Part shown: in pieces, positions 8,601 through 14,053 of the stretch
Position numbering within the stretch: the first letter of the stretch is position 1
How the letters are laid out: each line of letters opens with the position of its first letter
Origin: Xanthomarina sp035306705
Lineage (GTDB): Bacteria; Bacteroidota; Bacteroidia; Flavobacteriales; Flavobacteriaceae
NCBI RefSeq assembly: GCF_035306705.1
Contig: NZ_DATGNO010000151.1
Location: 1-15,243 of the forward strand
DNA length: 15,243 bases
Reading direction: 5' to 3'
Position numbers and translations under genes: made by a program
Notes under the pieces: model-generated
The model's input: the letters and a program-made list of their open reading frames with translations, nothing else
What the model was told of the DNA's origin: nothing
Database searches by the model: none

Positions 8601-8837
8601 GCAACGGTTTTAGGCTTAGATGAATCCCGTTTACGCGGAATGATGGATTCCGGGCTTACGGCAAAAAGCATCAACGAGTACGGCAGATTCACACAACTAA
8701 AAGAAACCGTTAACAAAGAAAAAGCCAAAGCCTATTTTGAAGAAACCGAAGGAGAAAAAATGCCGCAGTATAGAGTGAATATCAAAGTGGATGCCCTTTT
8801 ACAGAAATTCATTCTAGAAGGCGGATTTGAAATATAA
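5700..8837 (+). CDS. hsdR: Type I restriction-modification system, restriction/translocase subunit HsdR (1045 aa)
   Basis: HsdR cleaves unmodified DNA after ATP-driven translocation by the HsdMSR complex. The N-terminal nuclease domain shows the PD-(D/E)xK pattern: Asp143 in RGDLILL, then Glu157 and Lys159 in IELKK. The SF2 helicase motor follows, with Walker A at about 297-302 (TGSGKT), the Walker B/DEAH box at 406-409 and TGTP (motif III) at 433-436. A second RecA-like domain extends to about residue 730. The C-terminal part contains a Gly-rich linker (near 855-862) and a helical region that probably docks on HsdM. Length and motif order fit the EcoR124-like type I R subunits, and all key residues are present, so the enzyme should be active. 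The gap to hsdS is 29 bases; the three genes form one operon. Confidence 0.97.
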   Translation: MLFNRESDFEKALIEALTNKGWESEVLKNPTEKDLLNNWASILFENNRDIDRLNDHPLTEGEMQQILEQVNTLRTPLKLNGFINGKTVAVTRDNPKDTLHFGKEVSLKIYDRHEIAAGQSRYQIAQQPQYKSKSNILGDRRGDLILLINGMPLIHIELKKSGVPVSQAYNQIEKYARANVFTGLFSLVQIFVAMEPEQTRYFANPGPEGTFNKDFYFQWADFNNEPINHWSDIATSLLSIPMAHRLIGFYTVPDNSDGILKVMRSYQYYAANAISDKVAKTDWQSKQARGGFIWHTTGSGKTMTSFKSAQLIANSKDADKVIFLMDRIELGTQSLKEYRGFSDDNEDVQATENTGVLVTKLKSDDPANTLIVTSIQKMSLINDEDGGLKAADIEIMNSKRIVFIVDEAHRSTFGDMLLTIKETFPWAIFFGFTGTPIQDENQKKMNTTATVFGDELHRYSIADGIRDKNVLGFDPYKVLTYKDKDLRTAVALEKAKANTVQEALDDPKKKTIFLKYMNEVPMAGQLSDSGTYNSGIEDLLPSSQYDRIQHTHTVVQDILENWLILSQGGKFHALFATHSIPDAINYYRLLKATKPDLKITALFDPTIDNNGHSAYKEDALIEIIEDYNAQYNQDFKLANFGKMKKDIASRLSHKAPYLRIAAEPEKQLDILIVVDQMLTGFDSKWINTLYLDKQMAYENIIQAFSRTNRLFKRDEKPHGTIRYYRKPHTMERNIDAAIKLYSGDKPTGLFVERLPYNLKAMNAVYDDIAELFSLAGINNFEKLPADLSERGRFAKLFNEFNAFLEAAKIQSFTWNKLEYTFGTDKGKDKEVITVALDKLTYDILVLRYKELLGNGSGGGGDIDVPYEIEGHITEIDTGKIDADYMNSRFEKYLKKLNSKDISKEELQQTLDELHKSFASLTQEQQKYANLFLHDVQRGNAKLEPGKTLKDYITLYQFNAKNDQIRKIATVLGLDESRLRGMMDSGLTAKSINEYGRFTQLKETVNKEKAKAYFEETEGEKMPQYRVNIKVDALLQKFILEGGFEI

Positions 8838-8904
8838 AGAAGCCAAGAAGTCAAATCATAATGTAAAAACAACATAATAAATTAAACCATCTAACACGTA
8901 TATT

Positions 8905-9402
8905 ATGACAGATATATTTCTTAATGAGAAATTGAAAGCAAGCTATATGCAAGACTTTAATAGTTTACTCAAAAACGATGTAAAGTTTTGGGAAATAGAC
9001 ACGGAATTTTTGAAAGAAAAATTAATTAACATCAATGATAATAAAAACATACAAACCATAGATTGCAGATATGGGATTCAAGGCCCTGATGATTCTTCTT
9101 CATATCTTACCTTTGCTTTCACAAAACAAGTAGAACTTAATATATTTCGTTCGATACTTCCAGAATTATTACGTGACTTTAATATAAATAGCGCTGAACA
9201 ATCCACATGTTTCTATCAATATTCGAAACCTAGAGACAATCGTAACCATAACCCAAAATCCAAAATATACGGAATGAGCTGCCGTGATAATAAAGATCAC
9301 TACAGAATAAATGCTATCAGAATTAATTTAGACACTCTTGATGATGCCATTAAAAAGAGGTTTTGGACAGAAATATCCTTGTTATTATCTGGATTGAAAT
9401 AG
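8905..9402 (+). CDS. Hypothetical protein, 165 aa, downstream of hsdR
   Basis: I do not recognise this family. The protein is soluble, with mixed helical and beta content and no signal peptide, membrane segment or obvious catalytic motif. Visible points are a Cys at about residue 53, an aromatic/Ser-rich stretch (about 59-72) and a basic His/Asn-rich region (about 108-120). The ATG at 8905 follows an A/T-rich leader. It starts 68 bases after hsdR on the same strand with no clear terminator between, so it may be co-transcribed with the R-M operon. Codon use is AT-rich, closer to the HEPN genes than to hsdR, which suggests an independently acquired gene. It could be an R-M accessory, an anti-restriction or immunity factor, or an unrelated passenger. 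Confidence 0.6.
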   Translation: MTDIFLNEKLKASYMQDFNSLLKNDVKFWEIDTEFLKEKLININDNKNIQTIDCRYGIQGPDDSSSYLTFAFTKQVELNIFRSILPELLRDFNINSAEQSTCFYQYSKPRDNRNHNPKSKIYGMSCRDNKDHYRINAIRINLDTLDDAIKKRFWTEISLLLSGLK

Positions 9403-9437
9403 AAAAGGATATTAATATCATAAGAATACCCCCGCTC

Positions 9438-9458
9438 CCGCGCGATTGCATCGCGTGG
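9438..9458. repeat. GC-rich hairpin, possible terminator-like repeat
   Basis: A 9-bp stem (38-46 paired with 50-58 of this line, core CGCGAT/ATCGCG, loop TGC, one G-U pair) stands out in AT-rich surroundings, 35 bases after the preceding stop codon. It has no T-run after it, so it is not a canonical intrinsic terminator, although it could slow or end transcription. A short palindrome GATATTAATATC (9408-9419) precedes it. From memory, hairpins of this sequence recur as dispersed repeats in flavobacterial genomes; this was not checked. Confidence 0.5.
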
Positions 9459-9461
9459 TAA

Positions 9462-9644
9462 ATAAACCCCACTCCACCCTACACTTCAATTAACACCTTT
9501 ATTAACACCAAAAGCGGTCAAGAAGTACAAAACAGCACCACCACTAATCAAATCGATATTTCAGCTTTAGAAAACGGTTTATACGTCCTTAACATAAAGT
9601 CCAATAACAAAACCCAAGTAGAAAAAATAATCAAAACAAACTAA
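9462..9644 (+). pseudogene. Remnant of a T9SS C-terminal sorting domain
   Basis: The frame ending at the TAA of 9642-9644 encodes about 60 residues that match the tail of type IX secretion (Por) cargo proteins. There is a DISALENGLYVLNI segment (the typical 'I/L-S-x-L-x-x-G-x-Y-x-x-x-I' pattern), followed by a basic KTQVEKIIKTN end. In intact cargo this domain sits at the C-terminus of a large secreted protein and directs outer-membrane export. Here the frame is closed upstream by a stop at 9459-9461 and there is no start codon, so only the last domain remains. T9SS is confined to the Bacteroidota, which supports the organism assignment. The rest of the cargo gene was probably lost when the region was rearranged. 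Confidence 0.65.
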
Positions 9645-9750
9645 AATGGAATGACAAGACCACAAAAAACAAGGCTATAAGCACTTTACGGGTAACAATA
9701 ATGTTTATTCAAACATAATTACTATTTTAGCATCAGTACAACAAAACACT
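9645..9750. other. Non-coding spacer
   Basis: No ORF of interest. It contains the first copy of an 11-base direct repeat, ATAAGCACTTT (9677-9687), repeated at 9768-9778 within the adjacent attC-like repeat. Nothing else is apparent. Confidence 0.4.
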
Positions 9751-9858
9751 ACATAGTAAGCCATATAATAAGCACTTTTAAAAGATACCATAAACCTACC
9801 ATAACCAGTTTTATTTACGGGATAAGAGTAGTAAAAGTTATTATATAACGAGTTAGGT
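9751..9858 (+). repeat. Degenerate attC-like site upstream of the hydrolase operon
   Basis: The right end is GTTAGGT (9852-9858), an exact match to the R' consensus GTTRRRY. The arm before it (about 9832-9850, TAAAAG then TTATTATAT) is complementary to ATATAATAAGCACTTTTA (9763-9780), apart from a three-base excess in the left arm. The expected left core is weak (ACATAGT at 9751-9757 against RYYYAAC). The polarity agrees with the other attC-like sites. It would be the upstream boundary of the hydrolase-sigma-membrane protein cassette. Confidence 0.45.
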
Positions 9859-10011
9859 GCAAGCGTAACAGACGACCGTGCTAAAAACAAACTGACGGAA
9901 GAAATTCAACCCACCTTACCTGACAGTCTAAAAAAAACTTCCTGACAGTTGTGATTTTTGGAAAGGACTTGCGAATAATTGGATAAACAAGTTTTACTAA
10001 AAAATCGCAAA
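9859..10011 (+). promoter_or_regulatory. Leader/promoter region of the hydrolase operon
   Basis: This is 153 bases between the GTTAGGT core and the hydrolase ATG with no convincing gene. It contains two CTGACAGT direct repeats about 26 bases apart (near 9920 and 9946). An in-frame TTG at 9979 could extend the hydrolase by 11 residues, but that would put charged residues ahead of the signal peptide, so the ATG is preferred. No clear TAnnTTTG promoter is seen. If the sigma factor downstream autoregulates, its target would be expected here. Confidence 0.3.
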
Positions 10012-11067
10012 ATGAAGAATTTTAAAATTTATGCTTTTCTAACCTTCCTTTTTTTAGGATGTACTTCTGTTTCCGCTCAAAGTATGTTGGATTTGTATTT
10101 CGGTGGCAACAAAGACAGCTTGACAAATGAAGCTACAAAACTAATTCATATACCTGAACCGACATTTAAGCCTATAACCCAACCAACAGGACTCAACCCC
10201 GAAGCAATAGCTGATATGGGTTTTGAACAGGTTTACAAGTCTGAAACCCGCTATTTTACGGTAAGAGATAACAAGCGGATTTTTGCTTACAAATTTCCCA
10301 ATCGTTCTGAAAATACAATTGTCCTTATTCACGGAGTGGCAAGCAGTGCTTATCTGTATAACAAAACGGCAGGACTGTTACAGGAAGCAACCCAAGCCGA
10401 AATTTATGCTATTGATTTACGTGGACACGGACAATCGGACGGTAATAGTGGAGATGTTGATTATATCAATCAATATGTTGATGATTTGGCAGACATCATT
10501 AAAGAAATCCGCAAAGAGAAACCCAATGGAAAAATCATCATTGCAGGACATTCTATGGGTGGCGGTGTGGCTTTACGCTATGCAATGGAAAAGCAATATG
10601 AACAACCTGACGGTTTCTTACTTTTCGCACCACTAATCGGGCATAATTCACCTGCATTTTCGCAAGGACAAACCACCGAAAACAAAGCCGAAGAGCCATT
10701 TATGAAAATACATATTGAGCGAATAATTGGCTTGACTATGCTCAATGAAATAGGCAATCACGATTACGACAGTTTACCTGTGCTGTTTTTCAATTTGCCT
10801 GAAGCTGTTCCTTTGAGAAAGTATAGCTATCGAGCAAATAAAAGTACGACACCTGATGACTATGTGGCAGGGCTGAAAGCAGTTGATAAACCAATGCTTG
10901 TTTTAATGGGCAGCGAAGACGAAGCATTTTCTGCATCAGCCACAAAAGAAGCCGTTTTGAAAAACAGTAATGGGGGAATTCAGATAATTGACAAAACTTC
11001 TCATAATGGTGTAAGACATAATGCACAATCTTTTATTTTTATCAGAGATTGGTTTTCAAAATTGTAA
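10012..11067 (+). CDS. Exported alpha/beta hydrolase, 351 aa
   Basis: This is a serine hydrolase of the alpha/beta fold, probably acting on an ester or lipid substrate in the cell envelope; the substrate is unknown. Residues 1-22 form a signal peptide (Lys-rich start, hydrophobic core, VSA before QS). Cys17 precedes the likely cleavage site but its lipobox is poor, so a lipoprotein is the less likely reading. The oxyanion loop HGVA is at 107-110, the RGHG turn at 137-140, and the nucleophile Ser181 in GHSMGG. The probable acid is Asp303 (GSEDEAF), and the catalytic His is 331 (TSHNG). All parts of the fold are present. The stop codon overlaps the ATG of the sigma-factor gene (TAATG), so the two are translationally coupled. 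The pairing suggests envelope-linked signalling or maintenance. Confidence 0.88.
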   Translation: MKNFKIYAFLTFLFLGCTSVSAQSMLDLYFGGNKDSLTNEATKLIHIPEPTFKPITQPTGLNPEAIADMGFEQVYKSETRYFTVRDNKRIFAYKFPNRSENTIVLIHGVASSAYLYNKTAGLLQEATQAEIYAIDLRGHGQSDGNSGDVDYINQYVDDLADIIKEIRKEKPNGKIIIAGHSMGGGVALRYAMEKQYEQPDGFLLFAPLIGHNSPAFSQGQTTENKAEEPFMKIHIERIIGLTMLNEIGNHDYDSLPVLFFNLPEAVPLRKYSYRANKSTTPDDYVAGLKAVDKPMLVLMGSEDEAFSASATKEAVLKNSNGGIQIIDKTSHNGVRHNAQSFIFIRDWFSKL

Positions 11068-11573
11068 TGGACAAACAAGAGCAACAACAATTTTTTCAAG
11101 AAATTATTGAACAGCATAAAGGCATTTTGTTTAAGGTTGCCCGTGTGTATTGCCCAAACGAAAGCGACCGACAGGATTTGATACAGGAAATGATGATACA
11201 GATATGGCAATCCGTTCACAAATACAACGACCAATTTAAAATATCAACGTGGTTGTACCGCATTTCCTTGAATGTAGCCATTTCGTTTTTTCGGAAAAGT
11301 ACAACAAGAGCAAACAGATTTACTGTACTGAACGAGCAAATGACAGAAACAATAACCGAAGACAAAGCGGAAACGGAACAACAACTGAAATTATTAGAGC
11401 AATTTATCTACGAATTAAAAGAGCTTGACAAAGCCCTGATGATATTGTATTTGGAAGACAAAAGCCACGCTGAAATTGCCGAGATATTAGGTATGTCAAT
11501 AAGTAACGTAGGCACAAAAATTGGACGTATAAAAGAGAAATTAAAAACACGGTTTTCACAACAAACACCATAA
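11067..11573 (+). CDS. ECF-type RNA polymerase sigma factor (sigma-70 family), 168 aa
   Basis: Two conserved parts are visible. Region 2 (about residues 20-82) contains the DLIQEMMIQIW helix and an STWLYRISLNVAISFFRK segment used in core binding and -10 melting. Region 4 (about 112-160), with LEDKSHAEIAEILGMSISNVGTKIGRIKEKL, is the helix-turn-helix that reads the -35 box. No region 1 or 3 is present, as expected for the ECF class. I chose the ATG at 11067, which overlaps the hydrolase stop, over an upstream TTG at 11049 lying inside the hydrolase. The next gene begins 4 bases after the stop and encodes a membrane protein, the usual place for an anti-sigma factor. The regulon is unknown; the operon itself is a reasonable target. 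Confidence 0.92.
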   Translation: MDKQEQQQFFQEIIEQHKGILFKVARVYCPNESDRQDLIQEMMIQIWQSVHKYNDQFKISTWLYRISLNVAISFFRKSTTRANRFTVLNEQMTETITEDKAETEQQLKLLEQFIYELKELDKALMILYLEDKSHAEIAEILGMSISNVGTKIGRIKEKLKTRFSQQTP

Positions 11574-11577
11574 AGAA

Positions 11578-12234
11578 ATGAACGAATTGGAAATAAAAGA
11601 ACTTTGGCAAACCACCAATGAAAAATTGGAGGAAAGTTTTGTGATAAACAGGAAAAACACGGAAGATATAACCCGAATTACGGTTCATAATTTATTAGGT
11701 TCAATGAAGCCAATTAAATATTTCGCTCTATTGGTTGGTATTTTATGGGTTGGTATCGGGGGAATATTTTTGAGTTCAATTTATTTAAACTCATTTTCAG
11801 AAGCGAATAAGTTCTTTCTCTTTTCAGCATCTATTCAGGTGGGGCTTACCGCTATGGCATTGTTTACTTATCTCTATCAGCTAATCACAATTTATCAAGT
11901 AGATATAACAGACCCAATTATAAGGACACAAGAGCAATTGGCAAGACTAAAAACATCAACGCTTTGGGTAACTCGTATCCTCTTTCTTCAACTTCCTGTT
12001 TGGACGACCTTTTGGTGGAACGAAACTATGCTAACAGATTGGAGTATTTTGCAATGGATAGTGACATTGTTTTTTACTCTTTCATTTACTCTTATTGCTA
12101 TTTGGCTATTCTTCAACATTAAATACGAAAACAGAAGGAAGAAATGGTTTCAGCTCATTTTTAGTGGAAAAGAATGGACACCATTAATGAAATCTATGGA
12201 ACTATTGGAGCAGGTGGAAGAATACAAAGACTAG
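11578..12234 (+). CDS. Four-TM membrane protein, putative regulator of the ECF sigma factor, 218 aa
   Basis: A cytoplasmic-looking N-terminal helix region (residues 1-44, rich in Glu/Lys and starting ELEIKELWQ) precedes four predicted membrane segments (about 46-70, 79-105, 128-147 and 157-180). A basic C-terminal tail (EYENRRKKW type, about 183-218) follows. In Bacteroidota, small membrane proteins with this sort of N-terminus (a Trp-containing LWQ segment) often follow ECF sigma genes and are thought to sequester the sigma factor. I see no canonical anti-sigma zinc motif (HxxxCxxC). The assignment is therefore from position and topology. The stop is 9 bases before the left core of the attC-like site, which is typical of the last gene of a cassette. 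Confidence 0.65.
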   Translation: MNELEIKELWQTTNEKLEESFVINRKNTEDITRITVHNLLGSMKPIKYFALLVGILWVGIGGIFLSSIYLNSFSEANKFFLFSASIQVGLTAMALFTYLYQLITIYQVDITDPIIRTQEQLARLKTSTLWVTRILFLQLPVWTTFWWNETMLTDWSILQWIVTLFFTLSFTLIAIWLFFNIKYENRRKKWFQLIFSGKEWTPLMKSMELLEQVEEYKD

Positions 12235-12243
12235 AACGCCAGC

Positions 12244-12375
12244 ACCTAACAGCGTGTATGTGGCAATAGCGGATGAAGTGGTAAATCTAAGTTCTGTACT
12301 TTTAATTAACTTTGTGCTAAACGGACAGGAAAGTGCTTCTAATCCGCTACTGCACATACACGCAAAACGTTAGGC
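12244..12375 (+). repeat. attC-like recombination site (well formed)
   Basis: This is a 132-base inverted repeat with the features of an integron attC. The left core ACCTAAC (12244-12250) matches RYYYAAC exactly and the right core GTTAGGC (12369-12375) matches GTTRRRY exactly. The arms GCGTGTATGTGGCA...TAGCGGAT (from 12252) and the complement of ATCCGCTACTGCACATACACGC (12342-12363) pair over about 22 bases. They have one extra G on the left arm and one mismatch; the unpaired base resembles an attC extrahelical base. It lies 9 bases after one ORF and 23 bases before the next, which is where cassettes join. It is the best evidence for a cassette array here. Confidence 0.85.
12307..12314 (+). 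promoter_or_regulatory. Promoter-like TAnnTTTG element in the attC loop
   Basis: TAACTTTG matches the Bacteroidota -7 consensus TAnnTTTG. It sits in the central loop of the attC-like site, 85 bases ahead of the next cassette gene. No good -33 TTG box is seen at the usual distance. The same segment (TAACTTTAG) occurs in the loop of the first attC-like site at 215-223. A cassette-borne promoter is a reasonable but untested reading. Confidence 0.35.
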
Positions 12376-12398
12376 TTTATTAAAAACGAACATATAGA

Positions 12399-13124
12399 AT
12401 GATACCAGCAACATTTATAAATTACGCATCGGATACACTTGCAGAAACTCACGAAGGACTTTCTGGAAGTCGAATTGCTGAATATTGTTCAGCATATGCA
12501 ATCGATTTTGAAGTTGACATTCCATTTCCTGAATATCCATTTCCTTCTGAATTACCAAATAAAAGAACTGCATTACGTGAGAATTTAAAAGTATTTAATC
12601 CATCTCAACAGTTCAAAATAATAAAAGAACTTTCCGAACTTCCGCATTTTGAAAATAACGCTGGAGTAAAAGATTTGAGAATTAAACTAATATCAAGATA
12701 CGGAGCATTAGGAGAAGGAAATGCAAAAGAGGAAATTAATGAATCTTTAATTGAAGAAACTCAACATTGGCTTTCTGAATATCCAGATGCCTTAAAACTC
12801 TATAATGAATGTTTGGAGAAACATTCAAATGGAATTCATCAAAGGAATTTATTGGACGATTTAAGACTTTCATTGGAAACGTTACTCAAAAATGTGCTTG
12901 AGAATAATAAATCGTTGGAAAATCAAATTGCCGAATTAGGAAAGTATATTAACGAAAGAAATGGCTCGAAAGAATTGAATAATATGTTTTTAAAACTTAT
13001 CGACTACTTTTCGAAATATCAAAATACTTATGTGAAACATAATGACGATGTGAATGAAAATGAAATTGAAATCACAATTGAAATGGCAAGTTCATTTATG
13101 AAATTTATAGTTAGAATAAAATAA
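12399..13124 (+). CDS. Abortive-infection/HEPN-like cassette protein, 241 aa
   Basis: This is a soluble protein with two apparent parts. An N-terminal region (1-110) opens with a helix, includes an aromatic-Pro segment (about 42-52, IPFPEYPFP) and has an RTAL turn at about 56-59. An all-helical C-terminal region spans 115-241. The C-terminal part has a conserved-looking LLDDLRLSLETLLKNVL helix (about 151-167) and YQNTYVKH (207-214) near the end. This layout resembles AbiJ/Abi_C-type HEPN domains, but Gln208 stands where the catalytic Arg of Rx4-6H would be, so an active RNase site is doubtful. I recall similar proteins in other Bacteroidota but no established name. It is a single-gene cassette: its ATG lies 23 bases after one attC core, and its stop is followed by the next attC core after 4 bases. 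A defence role is inferred from context and weak similarity. Confidence 0.55.
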   Translation: MIPATFINYASDTLAETHEGLSGSRIAEYCSAYAIDFEVDIPFPEYPFPSELPNKRTALRENLKVFNPSQQFKIIKELSELPHFENNAGVKDLRIKLISRYGALGEGNAKEEINESLIEETQHWLSEYPDALKLYNECLEKHSNGIHQRNLLDDLRLSLETLLKNVLENNKSLENQIAELGKYINERNGSKELNNMFLKLIDYFSKYQNTYVKHNDDVNENEIEITIEMASSFMKFIVRIK

Positions 13125-13133
13125 CAAAGCCTA

Positions 13134-13743
13134 ATCGAGTAGACGGCCGTGAGCATTAAGCCCACGGTGCGCCTCTCACACCACTCCCGATAGCTATCGG
13201 GATACGGGTCTCGTATACGGCGGTTCGCAACCCATCTTTCCAATCGCTCTTTACAACAATTGGAACTATTTCGTACTTTAAGAAAAGGCTACAGATATTT
13301 CCGTTCCTTATCTAATTTCCGAAAGGATTGCGTTCAGTCCTTCCCCAATTGTGAGGCCTATGCAGTTTTCTGCACCTCGTTTCCTTTAGGTACTATGACC
13401 TCTGCTGACTTCTCCATTATACCAACTCGTAGTTATAGAGACCTCCCCAGGTAATGGCATCTTCTTTCCCTCGATTCCTGCCGTATCTACATAAATGCAC
13501 TTTTGGTATTCTTGGGGCGTTACAATGATGTGGTTGCTTACCCGCGCATATATGCCTCTGTATACGGTTCCTGTTCGTCAGTACCGAGTTTTGTAGTCTC
13601 GCTTTCTTCAGATATGACCTCACGGTCAACACCATTGCGACTTACTAATGCTTCCAGACGTTACTCCAGCGCATAAGGGACTTGCACCCTATAAATTAAT
13701 ATCTTACTTTGCAGTAAGGTAAAGATGCCCATACTGGGCACAC
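13134..13743 (-). ncRNA. ORF-less group II intron (ribozyme only, 610 nt)
   Basis: Read on the minus strand, the element starts GTGTGCCCAGTATGGGCAT, a group II 5' end followed by a stem. It contains the widely shared domain I segment GGGTGCAAGTCCC (near 13680-13693), then AAGTCGCAATGG (candidate EBS) and GACCGTGAGG. It also has the GTCAGCAGAGGTCATAGTACC segment that usually precedes the intron-encoded protein. Instead of a 1.2-1.8 kb reverse transcriptase/maturase, only about 170 bases of unrelated sequence lead to domain V. Domain VI (13134-13177) has a stem CCGTGGGC/GCTCACGG and a bulged A at 13140, seven bases from the 3' end CGAT, the expected branch point. Splicing or mobility would need a maturase from elsewhere. 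It is antisense to the surrounding genes and cannot be spliced from their transcripts. Short open frames inside it are not genes. Confidence 0.85.
13178..13226 (-). other. Group II intron domain V region, altered by an 18-bp palindrome
   Basis: The minus strand begins GAACCGCCGTATACGAGACCCGTA as expected for domain V with a CGC catalytic triad. The palindrome TCCCGATAGCTATCGGGA (13185-13202) then follows, and GTGGTG resumes. In intact relatives this position should hold only a short CG-type bulge and the TACG strand that completes the lower helix. The palindrome therefore seems to replace about six bases of the most conserved intron domain. The alternative is that the family has a variable loop here that I do not recall. 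The expected sequence is from memory, not an alignment. Confidence 0.6.
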
Positions 13744-13891
13744 ACAATGTATAAGCATAATGCGGGATTTATTGCTAAATTGAACATTTCGTCACGTAAT
13801 AAAATTTTGGATAAAATGAAAGTCTCGTCTTCGAAAACCCGCACTACGCTTATACTTGACCGTTCGGTAACATATACAAATCATACTAAAA

Positions 13892-14010
13892 TTGAAAGAA
13901 GAAGAGAAAAGTAGCAAATGGAAACTTGACAAAATTACTTATGAAAAAATTCAGGAATTATTAAAATTTGCTGATTTTATTTCTAATCTCGAAATTACAT
14001 GGAATGTCTA
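13892..14010 (+). pseudogene. 5' fragment of a cassette ORF cut by the IS3 element
   Basis: A frame open from 13871 continues into an acidic/basic helical peptide, starting at a TTG (13892) 23 bases after the attC core GTTCGGT. The ORF begins LKEEEKSSKWKLDKITYEKI and reads about 36 codons up to base 13999. It then enters the IS left end and stops three codons later at 14008-14010. Position and spacing match the start of the cassette gene at 12399. The rest of the gene is expected beyond the IS right end, outside the window. The protein is not recognised, and no ATG is present, so the true start is uncertain. Confidence 0.5.
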
Positions 14011-14053
14011 GTTTTGTTGGTACTTTATTAAGTGAATAAATTAACTTAGCAAA

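Larger units (their letters stand above)
13129..13868 (+). repeat. attC-like site split by a group II intron
   Basis: If bases 13134-13743 are removed, GCCTA (13129-13133) joins ACAATGTATAAGC... (from 13744) to give GCCTAAC, a perfect R'' core, right after the preceding ORF. The left arm GTATAAGCATAATGCGGG (13749-13766) pairs with CCCGCACTACGCTTATAC (13838-13855) with two mismatches. The right core is GTTCGGT (13862-13868), one mismatch from GTTRRRY. The restored site is about 130 bases long, like the site at 12244. The exact rejoining of the core is strong evidence both for the site and for the intron ends. Confidence 0.8.

Noticed and set aside
13028..13243. Minus-strand ORF of 71 codons with a WVANRRIRDPY-type sequence
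   Set aside because: It lies across the 3' part of the group II intron and the end of the cassette gene. Its frame translates structured intron RNA (domains V and VI), which often gives spurious annotated peptides.
13260..13635. Short ORFs on both strands inside the intron (13260-13454 + and 13417-13635 -)
   Set aside because: They coincide with conserved ribozyme sequence and have no reverse transcriptase or maturase motifs; composition is explained by the RNA.
13871..13891. Upstream extension of the truncated cassette ORF
   Set aside because: The frame is open from the stop at 13868-13870 but offers no ATG, and the first codons overlap the end of the attC core.
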